From NCBI GenBank assembly GCA_023667695.1, contig JAMOZY010000010.1, positions 1-64,000 on the forward strand: a stretch of 64,000 nucleotides of DNA, given 5' to 3'. This document shows, piece after piece, positions 57,065-64,000 of the stretch. This stretch comes from Clostridium sp. GTDB lineage: Bacteria; Bacillota; Clostridia; Lachnospirales; Lachnospiraceae. The notes beneath the pieces were generated by a model that saw only the letters and a list, made by a program, of their open reading frames with translations, ran no database searches and had not been told where the DNA came from. Within the stretch, counting starts at the first letter, position 1. The number at the start of each line of letters is the position of its first letter. The position numbers were made by a program, and so were the translations under genes.

Positions 57065-59893
57065 ATGAAACAATGGAAACAGATCATATATGCCATGGCA
57101 TGTATGATGGTATTCCTGTTTGTACCGCAGATGGCTGTACAGGCGCAGGAAATGACAACAGACATGGCAGGATGCATCACAGAGGAGATTCTGCCGGAGG
57201 CAGAAGAGGGAGTTGCGACGTCGCAACGGGAAGCAGATTTAGAAGAGCATCCGGAACCGTTGCAGGAGAATGATGCAGAGGAAGAAACCATTATGGATGC
57301 TGCGGTTTCGACAGAAGCAGAATATCCGGAAGAAAAGACAAATATGGAAATAGGAGAAGAGGATATGCCGATGGCTGCTGCAGTGGGAGATGATATGCTT
57401 CATGCCATGAATATCTGGAATGCGGATGGCAGCCATGGAAGCGGCAGCATGACCGTCTGGAAGAATGCATCCACCAGCGTCCAGGCACCGCAGATTATGT
57501 ATGCCTGGATTGGCGGTGACAGCTACAGCTTGTTCTGTATCGACTATGGAAAGGCAGCAAAAACAGGAGATAATTATGCCACAGATAGTGATTATAGCAA
57601 TTTGACACGGGAGCAAAAACATGCAATCGGTTATGTCTTAGGCTGCGCCCAGCGGGTGCAGGCACCACGGAATAACGGTTCCTTTAATGAATATGGCGGA
57701 GAAGTGACCTGGGAGAATTGGCGGTTATATAATTCCACCCAGTTGATGATTTGGTATTACATTGACCAGTATTATGAGCCGGGCATGAATGAAGGCATTG
57801 GCTGGGATGGCGTGGTCCAGACCTGTAATGCAGGCTGGGGTGATCTGGCAGAGTGTGAACGGATTAAGGGTATTGTGGACAACCTGTTTACAGTTCCCAG
57901 CTTTACCAGTAAGCGGGATGCAGCAGCTCCTTCCTACAGGCTGAACTATAATGCAGCAACCGGGCAGTATGAAGCCTTGCTTCAGGATACCAATGCAGTA
58001 TGCACCATTGGGAAATTCACCTGGTCCGGAGCCGGACTTGCCTTTACCCGGTGCAATGCTTCCGGTGTAGAGGATGCAGCCGGCACCTATCTGAAGGTAG
58101 CTTCTGCCAATACCATTACCAGTGGCATGCCTCTGGTTACCACCAATCAGTGTGAAGCACAGACTGGCAACATTACCTATGTCCGGAACCTGACGGATGC
58201 ACAGGATTTGATTCTCTGTACCAGTTCTCATCCGGACCCGATACAGGCATTTTTCAAGGTATATACGGAGTCTGCCTTACAGATTAGCAAGCAGGACATC
58301 ACCACTTCGGCGGAGCTGCCTGGAGCCACCCTTCAGGTGTCCTCCACAGATGGAAGCGTGGTGTATGATACCTGGGTATCCGGTCAGACACCCCATATGA
58401 TCCATGGGCTTGCTTCCGGCACCTATCGGCTGACAGAAGTGATTGCACCGGAGGATTACGCATTGGCACAGAGCATTACCTTTGCCTATGATGCCGATGC
58501 CGGAACCGTTCAGACCGTAGTCATGAAGGATGCTAAGACCAGGGTAGAGCTGCTAAAGACTGACGAGGCAGGGAATCCATTGTCCGGTGCTACGCTGGAG
58601 GTCTATGATGCAGCCGGCCGGTTAGTGGACCGCTGGATATCCAGAAAGAACGCCCATGTACTGGAAGGTCTGGCACATGGAACCTATGTACTGCATGAAG
58701 CAAAAGCGCCAGCCGGATGGGTTCTGGCAGCGGATGTTTCTTTTTCGGTAACGAACCAGCCACAGACGGTGCGGGTAGTCATGGAAAACCGGATGATACA
58801 GGGCAGGATTCTCATTAAAAAGACCGGGGCTCAGGTTCTGTCGGCACAGGAATATACTTCCATTTACGGGATATTCCAGCGGCTGACCTTTGGACAGCGG
58901 CCGCTGTCCGGTGTGGTATTCGGCATTTACCGGGCAGACGGGACTCTGGTGGAAAAAGTGGCTACTGATGCGGACGGACTGGCAGAATCGGGCAGCCTTC
59001 CATGGGGCGATTATTATATCGTTGAGTTAGAAACCCGGGCTGGGCTGGTGAATACCGGGGAGAAGCTTCCGGTGAAGCTGGAATGTCCGGAGGATTTCCA
59101 GGAAGCGGTCTATACAGCGGAAGTAAGCGTGGAGAATGCAGTCGGGGATACCGAGATTAATGTATATAAGCGGGGCGAGATTCTGAATATCGAGGATGGC
59201 ACCTATTCCTTTGGCACCAAGCCACTGGAGGGTGTCATTTTTGGTGTCTATGCCGGAGAAGATATCCTGGACTATATCGGCAACGTGGTGATTCCAAAGA
59301 ATGGGTGCATTGGCTTCATCCGCACCGGGGCAGACGGCAAGGCGGCCTTAAAGGATGCTCTGGTGGAAGGCAGTTATTATTACCGGGAGGTAAAGACCCT
59401 GGAGGGCTATATCCTGGATGACAGCCGGAAGGAATTTACCCTGACATTAGGAAATGAGACTCTGAATACCATGGAGGTAAACAAGGAGAATCCGGATGTA
59501 AATCAGCTATATAAGACGAAGCTGCGGATTGTGAAGAGTGACCGCGCCGACAGGGGCATTTTACTCAGCGGCGTGGAGTTTGAGCTTTACAATGAAAAGG
59601 ACGAGCTTATGGGCCGGTATGTGACGGATGAACAGGGACAGATTCTTGTGGACGGACTGCCATACGGTTCCTATTACTTCAAGGAAATCAAGACGGCAGA
59701 TGGGTATATCATTGATGCATCAAAGCAGGTGTTTACAGCGGATTCGCCGGAGCAGATGCTGGAGATTACCAATGACAGGACGCCAAAGACCGGGGATGGC
59801 TCCGTTCCATGGCTGGCACTGCTGGCAGGAATCCTATCCGGTATCGCGTTTGTTTGGACACGTTTGGAGGAAAGGAGGAGAAAATCCCATTGA
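57065..59893 (+). CDS. Thioester-domain surface adhesin with SpaA/Cna-B repeats
   Basis: 942 residues from ATG 57065 with signal peptide IYAMACMMVFLFVPQMAVQA; an in-frame ATG at 56906 would put 53 odd residues before it. After an acidic spacer comes a thioester domain: cysteine in SYSLFCIDYG and glutamine in NSTQLMIWYYIDQYY, which can form an internal Cys-Gln thioester for covalent binding to host amines. Five Cna-B/SpaA-type beta domains follow (GATLQV, GATLEVYD, GVVFGIYR, GVIFGVYA, GVEFELYN, each with LTE/HEAK/EVK-type glutamate). The end TPKTGDGS, membrane helix, RRRK is a sortase signal. No sortase gene is in the window. It may help mating-pair contact or host adhesion. Confidence 0.85.
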   Translation: MKQWKQIIYAMACMMVFLFVPQMAVQAQEMTTDMAGCITEEILPEAEEGVATSQREADLEEHPEPLQENDAEEETIMDAAVSTEAEYPEEKTNMEIGEEDMPMAAAVGDDMLHAMNIWNADGSHGSGSMTVWKNASTSVQAPQIMYAWIGGDSYSLFCIDYGKAAKTGDNYATDSDYSNLTREQKHAIGYVLGCAQRVQAPRNNGSFNEYGGEVTWENWRLYNSTQLMIWYYIDQYYEPGMNEGIGWDGVVQTCNAGWGDLAECERIKGIVDNLFTVPSFTSKRDAAAPSYRLNYNAATGQYEALLQDTNAVCTIGKFTWSGAGLAFTRCNASGVEDAAGTYLKVASANTITSGMPLVTTNQCEAQTGNITYVRNLTDAQDLILCTSSHPDPIQAFFKVYTESALQISKQDITTSAELPGATLQVSSTDGSVVYDTWVSGQTPHMIHGLASGTYRLTEVIAPEDYALAQSITFAYDADAGTVQTVVMKDAKTRVELLKTDEAGNPLSGATLEVYDAAGRLVDRWISRKNAHVLEGLAHGTYVLHEAKAPAGWVLAADVSFSVTNQPQTVRVVMENRMIQGRILIKKTGAQVLSAQEYTSIYGIFQRLTFGQRPLSGVVFGIYRADGTLVEKVATDADGLAESGSLPWGDYYIVELETRAGLVNTGEKLPVKLECPEDFQEAVYTAEVSVENAVGDTEINVYKRGEILNIEDGTYSFGTKPLEGVIFGVYAGEDILDYIGNVVIPKNGCIGFIRTGADGKAALKDALVEGSYYYREVKTLEGYILDDSRKEFTLTLGNETLNTMEVNKENPDVNQLYKTKLRIVKSDRADRGILLSGVEFELYNEKDELMGRYVTDEQGQILVDGLPYGSYYFKEIKTADGYIIDASKQVFTADSPEQMLEITNDRTPKTGDGSVPWLALLAGILSGIAFVWTRLEERRRKSH
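57212..57227. promoter_or_regulatory. 16-bp palindrome, copy 2
   Basis: GTTGCGACGTCGCAAC as at 40876-40891, here inside the adhesin gene. Confidence 0.35.
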
Positions 59894-59976
59894 AAATATC
59901 ATACATGCCCTCTATAATAATAGCAATCGGCTTTATATGTGCTGAATTACTATTACTATCAGGAGGAGAACAAGAT

Positions 59977-60522
59977 ATGGGTACAGCAGGTTGGATTTCC
60001 ATTACAGTTGCACTAATTGCGGTTGCCAGCGGGATATGGATGCAGATTATTCAGTTTAAGAAGGATGGTCAGCGTATTGACGGTGTAAATAAGACGACAG
60101 CAGATGTAAAGTCAGATACATCGGAGATAAAGCCCAAAGTCAGCAATATCGAAGAGCTTTCCAAACAGATTAGTCATGATATTGTCCGGACGATTCTGCC
60201 ACAGATGAATCATGTGGGCAGGATTGAAGAAAGCGTTGGCAAACTGCTGGAAGGATATCTGGTGGAAAAAGAGATGAAGAGCAGGGTATCCGCCAGTGTG
60301 AGCAATCCGGATTATTTTCTTGGAGGCATTCAGACTTTGTATGAGATAAACGCAGGGTATAATCAGCAGATTCAGAAGCTTACAAACGATAATCGTTTTC
60401 TTCAGAATGAAAACGAAGGATTAAGGAAGGAAGTGGAACGGTTACGGAAAGAAAATATGCGGTGGCAAGAATCAGAATGGAATCCGGAAATGCAGCGGGA
60501 TATTGATGATTTAGAGCGGTAA
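59977..60522 (+). CDS. Membrane-anchored coiled-coil protein
   Basis: 181 residues from ATG 59977, chosen for AGGAGGAG eight bases ahead; the same frame is open upstream into the adhesin gene (TTG 59890 is a second option). One membrane helix (GWISITVALIAVASGIWMQII), then a helical region and a C-terminal coiled coil (NENEGLRKEVERLRKENMRW). Unknown function; possibly structural in the transfer complex. Confidence 0.6.
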   Translation: MGTAGWISITVALIAVASGIWMQIIQFKKDGQRIDGVNKTTADVKSDTSEIKPKVSNIEELSKQISHDIVRTILPQMNHVGRIEESVGKLLEGYLVEKEMKSRVSASVSNPDYFLGGIQTLYEINAGYNQQIQKLTNDNRFLQNENEGLRKEVERLRKENMRWQESEWNPEMQRDIDDLER

Positions 60523-60643
60523 TAGAAAATCAATGCAGTATTCCGTTGCCGGATTGGGTAGTGACAACACTGTAATTATATCACAGACAGGTTGCTGTCA
60601 CAATTAACTGGTATATAAGAAAACAAGCAAATAAAAGAAATGA

Positions 60644-60672
60644 AAATGAGCCATATACCGGCTCATTTTTCA
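60644..60672 (+). terminator. Terminator before ssb
   Basis: AATGAGCC, ATATACC loop, GGCTCATT, then TTTC. It is 29 bases before ssb, so ssb and virB4 either need a promoter close by (none clear) or readthrough. Confidence 0.75.
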
Positions 60673-60700
60673 GTTTAAAGATCAGAAGGAGGGATCATTT

Positions 60701-61141
60701 ATGAACAAGGTTATTTTAATGGGACGGCTGACCCGTCCCCCGGAGGTCCGGTATTCCCAGGGCGAGAGTCAGACCGCAATCGCAAGGTTTTCCCTTGCGG
60801 TAGACCGCCGGTGGAAGCGGGAAGGAGAGCCGGATGCGGATTTCTTTAACTGTACCGCATTTGGAAGGCTGGCGGATTTTGCGGAGAAGTATCTGAACCA
60901 GGGGACAAAGGTTATCGTTGTCGGACGGATTCAGAATGACAATTACACTAACCGGGAAGGACAGAAGGTTTATTCCGTACAGGTTCTGTTAGATGAAATC
61001 GAGTTTGCAGAAAGCAAAAGTGCTTCTGCATCCAGTGTCGGTACGGCGGCACCTCAGACAGGGGGAAGGTCAGCGCCGGAGCAGGCATCCAGTGACGGTT
61101 TCATGTCTATACCGGATGAGGAGGAGCTGCCCTTTAATTAA
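60701..61141 (+). CDS. ssb: Single-stranded DNA-binding protein
   Basis: 146 residues. OB-fold motifs MNKVILMGRLTRPPEVRY, FSLAVDRRW, FFNCTAFGRLADFAEKYL, KVIVVGRIQNDNYTNREGQKVY and the acidic tip DEEELPFN that binds repair proteins. Conjugative elements often carry their own copy to coat incoming DNA. AGAAGGAGGG before ATG 60701. Confidence 0.95.
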   Translation: MNKVILMGRLTRPPEVRYSQGESQTAIARFSLAVDRRWKREGEPDADFFNCTAFGRLADFAEKYLNQGTKVIVVGRIQNDNYTNREGQKVYSVQVLLDEIEFAESKSASASSVGTAAPQTGGRSAPEQASSDGFMSIPDEEELPFN

Positions 61142-61223
61142 TGGGAAAAGAACCGGAGAAATCCGGTAAATAACAGACAGCTGCCGGGGATGGTTGAGCG
61201 TTCCCGGCAGAGAAAGGAGTCAT

Positions 61224-61892
61224 ATGAAGATAGTGTTTTTATTGGTCATGGCACTGGTGGCTGCAGGGTTTTACCTGTACAGCACGTACCGGGGCAAAAA
61301 AACAAAGGATGGGAGTAGCCGGAAGAATGTTCAGGAATTCATGAATGTAGTGGATATTGAGAATTCATTTATTTATACAAAGGATAATTATCTGATTGGA
61401 TTCTTGCAGATTTCCGGCAGAAAGACGGATTTGCTGAGCGGACGGGAAAAGGCAGCGCTGACCCAGCAGATGACAGCAGAGGCAGCGACGATATCCTCTG
61501 CCTGGCAGATTCTTGCCGTATCCCAGCCGGAGGATAATTCAGCGCTGATTGGCCAGTATCAGGAAATGATGGATACCACCAATCCCATCCGGAAGAAGCT
61601 GCTGCGGGAAGCCATCCGGTATCAGAATGGACTGCTGTTATCCGGAGAGAACATGGAGCGGCAGTTTTACTTAAAGCTTTGGGAATATCAGAAGGACGGG
61701 GCGGAGAAGGAACTGATGGAGAAGCTGAATCAGTTTGCCAAGTGCTTTGATATCAGCGGATATTCCTGTGAGATTGTAAACCGGGAGGAAGTGATCCGCC
61801 TCTGCAACCTGGTACATAATCCATCGGCAGTCTTATATGAAGGGGAAGAGATTCAGACCGGGCTGCCCAGACTGGAAGGAGGAACAGCATGA
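61224..61892 (+). CDS. Separate VirB4 N-terminal domain protein
   Basis: 222 residues from ATG 61224 (AAAGGAG). One membrane helix (VFLLVMALVAAGFYLYSTY), then a soluble part starting NVQEFMNVVDIENSFIYTKDNYLIGFLQI, the usual beginning of VirB4/TrbE-like proteins. The following gene starts four bases before its stop and supplies the ATPase part. So virB4 is split in two coupled genes. Confidence 0.7.
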   Translation: MKIVFLLVMALVAAGFYLYSTYRGKKTKDGSSRKNVQEFMNVVDIENSFIYTKDNYLIGFLQISGRKTDLLSGREKAALTQQMTAEAATISSAWQILAVSQPEDNSALIGQYQEMMDTTNPIRKKLLREAIRYQNGLLLSGENMERQFYLKLWEYQKDGAEKELMEKLNQFAKCFDISGYSCEIVNREEVIRLCNLVHNPSAVLYEGEEIQTGLPRLEGGTA

Positions 61893-63703
61893 AAAAGGAC
61901 AAGCTGCAGCCAAACGCTGCATTATTAAATATCATATCGCCCATGAATCTGGACTATCAGCATACATCCATGCAGATTGGCGAGAATAAGGCGAAGGGCT
62001 ATGGAATCATACGATATGCATCAGATAATCCCTATGGCTGGTTGTCAAAGCTGACCAACCTGCCCAGCTCCATTGTGTCCATTACCTATGATCCTCTGGA
62101 TGCGGAAGAAATGATTGGGATTATGGACAGCAATATCAGTGCGGCCAAGAAGCGTATCATGGATGCAAAGAAGGCATCCGAAGAGACCAGGGCAGAGAAA
62201 GCCATCCGGCACAGTGTCAAGCTGCTGGATGAAATTGATGATAAGAATGAATCCATTGGACTGATGTCTACGGTAATCATGCCACTGTCTGGTGAGGATG
62301 CATTTGAAAAGGCAGAGCGGAAGGCGAGGAGTACGGCCAAGAAGGCGGCCTGCAGGCTGCGCTGCATGACCAACATGCAGAAGGAGGTTTATCAGCAGAT
62401 ATCACCGGCCTATGTACCTTCTGAGCGTATCCGGGATATCGTGGGAAGGGTGACGCCGTTATCCACCCTGCTGGGAGGCTTTCCATTTTCCAAGTCCGGC
62501 TTAAATGACGGGGAAGGTTATTATCTGGCTAAGGATGATGCCGGCGGCATTATTACCATGAATCCCTGGAAGCGGTATGGGGACCGGACGAATTCCAACA
62601 TGGCATTCCTGGGCGGCTCCGGCGTGGGAAAGTCCACCAAGATGAAGGATTTGCTGACCGATGAATACATGATGGGAAGCAGGATTATTGTGATTGATCC
62701 GGAGGATGAATATAAGGAGCAATGCAGTATTTTCTCCGGGAACTGGCTGAATGCAGCCGGAGGAGCAAAGTGCAGGATTAATCCATTGCAGGTTCAGACC
62801 ATACCCCAGGAAGAAGGGGATGAGTATTACAGGGATGAAGGAAATGGTATGGGCGCCCTTGCCTTATACTTAAAGCATCTGGAAACCTTTTTCTCCCTGT
62901 ATCTGCCAAGCATGGATGATTACCTGTTATCTCATCTGAAAATGCTGCTGATTGATTTATATCAGTCCCATGGGATTACCTTTCAGACGGATGTAAGCAC
63001 CTTGAGGAATGAGGATTATCCGGTCATGGAAGAACTGGTCGGTCTGGCACAGGAGCGGGCAAAGGAATTTACGGAAGCAGGCAGTGTCGGGACAAATTAT
63101 TATGACAAGCTTGCCATTCTGCTTTGGGATGCAGCCTTTGGGGCGGATTCCTTTTTGTTTAACGGATATACCAGTATTCATACAGATAGTCAGTATATCT
63201 GTATTTCCACCTCCGGACTGACGGATTCTTCGGACCGGATTAAGCGGACTCAGTATTTCAATATCTTGACCTGGGCATGGAATGAGATTAGCCGGAACCG
63301 GCAGGAGCGGGTCATACTGGTGTGTGATGAAGCCTATCTGCTGGTGGACCCGGAGATTCCACAGTCATTAATTTTTCTTCGGAATGCCATGAAACGGGCC
63401 AGAAAGTATGAGGCGGCTATCTGGGTGATTACACAGAACATAGTGGATTTCCTAGGGGAAACGGTTAAGACCTATGGACAGGAGCTGTTGGATAATCCCA
63501 CCTATAAGGTGCTGATGGGAGCGGATGGTGCCAATCTGGAGAAGCTGGTGGAGCTGTACCGGCTGACGGAGCAGGAAATTACCATGCTGGAGGCAAAGCG
63601 CAGAGGGCAGGCAATCCTCATGCTGGGAGCCAGACGGATGAAGGTGAAATTCGATATCCCGGATTATAAATTTCAATACTTCGGAACGGCAGGTGGCAGG
63701 TGA
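61889..63703 (+). CDS. virB4: VirB4-type ATPase
   Basis: 604 residues. Walker A FLGGSGVGKSTKM at about 245, IIVIDPEDEYKE, Walker B VILVCDEAYLLVD and the C-terminal TQNIVDFLGE typical of VirB4/TraC. It powers assembly and DNA passage of the mating channel. It overlaps the gene before by four bases and the gene after by one base (TGATG). Confidence 0.95.
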   Translation: MKKDKLQPNAALLNIISPMNLDYQHTSMQIGENKAKGYGIIRYASDNPYGWLSKLTNLPSSIVSITYDPLDAEEMIGIMDSNISAAKKRIMDAKKASEETRAEKAIRHSVKLLDEIDDKNESIGLMSTVIMPLSGEDAFEKAERKARSTAKKAACRLRCMTNMQKEVYQQISPAYVPSERIRDIVGRVTPLSTLLGGFPFSKSGLNDGEGYYLAKDDAGGIITMNPWKRYGDRTNSNMAFLGGSGVGKSTKMKDLLTDEYMMGSRIIVIDPEDEYKEQCSIFSGNWLNAAGGAKCRINPLQVQTIPQEEGDEYYRDEGNGMGALALYLKHLETFFSLYLPSMDDYLLSHLKMLLIDLYQSHGITFQTDVSTLRNEDYPVMEELVGLAQERAKEFTEAGSVGTNYYDKLAILLWDAAFGADSFLFNGYTSIHTDSQYICISTSGLTDSSDRIKRTQYFNILTWAWNEISRNRQERVILVCDEAYLLVDPEIPQSLIFLRNAMKRARKYEAAIWVITQNIVDFLGETVKTYGQELLDNPTYKVLMGADGANLEKLVELYRLTEQEITMLEAKRRGQAILMLGARRMKVKFDIPDYKFQYFGTAGGR

Positions 63704-64000
63704 TGAAGCATATATGGATTGGCGTAGGCATCTTTGGTTTTCTGCTGCTTGCCATTGCCTATTTTCTGATGACTCCTCTCTCAAGGCTTGTAGCAGATGG
63801 TGGCAGTAAGGAAGGATGGACTCAGGCAGTGACGGACTTTAAGGGCAGATATGAAGCGGTCAGCCGGCAGTATGGGTATTATGACTGGGAGGAAATGGAA
63901 GTCCTTCCGGGAGAAATACCGGTGGTCTATTTTAATCAGGCAGACCCGGCATGGGGAAGTTCGTATTATGATACCAGAAGAGTGAAGAAGCAGACCATCC
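63703..64000 (+). CDS. Start of a membrane-anchored C39-like peptidase or wall hydrolase (partial)
   Basis: At least 99 residues, cut by the window end. N-terminal membrane helix (IGVGIFGFLLLAIAYFLM), a short spacer, then VVYFNQADPAWGSSYYDT, the start of a papain-like C39 or NlpC-type domain with the conserved glutamine-rich entry. Wall-opening proteins follow virB4 in related elements. Confidence 0.65.
   Translation, partial: MKHIWIGVGIFGFLLLAIAYFLMTPLSRLVADGGSKEGWTQAVTDFKGRYEAVSRQYGYYDWEEMEVLPGEIPVVYFNQADPAWGSSYYDTRRVKKQTI

Noticed and set aside
1-64000. CRISPR arrays, tRNA and rRNA genes
   Set aside because: No regularly spaced repeats with spacers and no cloverleaf or rRNA-like sequence were seen on reading both strands; a tRNAscan run was not possible.

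Overview
The window looks like a low-to-mid GC member of the Clostridia, most probably Lachnospiraceae. The reasons are protein style, purine-rich Shine-Dalgarno sites, a CIRCE element, a MoxR/DUF58/transglutaminase operon, a DUF5721-like gene and a clostridial type of conjugative element. This is inferred from gene content; no rRNA or other marker is present. No tRNA, rRNA or CRISPR array was seen.

Region 1 (1-15,170) is a phage-derived block read almost entirely on the minus strand. A consensus promoter at 15,042-15,070 (minus) drives a short TTG-start gene, an 877-residue protein with a DFDGD motif (single-chain, YonO-like RNA polymerase), a zinc-ribbon protein, two tail-type proteins, a terminator, then holin, amidase and four small genes. 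Downstream (0-6.9 kb) the tail tape-measure gene is present as broken and repeated pieces. Two N-terminal parts each run into a minus-strand sequence with group I intron features, and two orphan C-terminal modules sit next to divergent small zinc-ribbon genes. Each unit is bounded by a bidirectional terminator hairpin. No capsid, portal, terminase or integrase gene is in the window, so the element is defective or continues to the left.

Region 2 (15,397-36,720) looks chromosomal: a secreted CAP/DUF4214 protein, a TPR-DUF4037 protein, a YkgJ-type cysteine-cluster protein, a chemotaxis receptor, an unknown membrane protein, htpG behind a perfect CIRCE operator (with an unusual acidic linker), an ABC exporter pair, a DUF5721-like gene, the MoxR-DUF58-transglutaminase operon running into an M18 aminopeptidase, and a membrane-anchored nuclease.

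Region 3 (about 36,790-64,000, running off the right edge) is an integrative conjugative element. It begins with hicAB and parAB, then a set of early genes (AAA ATPase, unknown protein, ArdC-like antirestriction protein, TOPRIM primase-like protein), an oriT-like segment, mobC, relaxase and virD4, then membrane components of the mating channel including a PrgI-like protein. A cargo block follows: a TIR/SEFIR protein plus a DUF4760-like membrane protein, a type I toxin with antisense RNA, an Ig-like lipoprotein and a thioester adhesin. Last come ssb, a VirB4 split into two genes, and the start of a C39-like cell-wall or peptidase protein.

Points most worth following: the YonO-like polymerase at the head of a phage tail operon; the tape-measure cassette array with group I introns; a C-terminal tail of about 14 residues shared by three unrelated consecutive ICE proteins, one of them ArdC-like, which could be a type IV secretion signal; and the AT-rich TIR plus DUF4760 pair behind nested inverted repeats.
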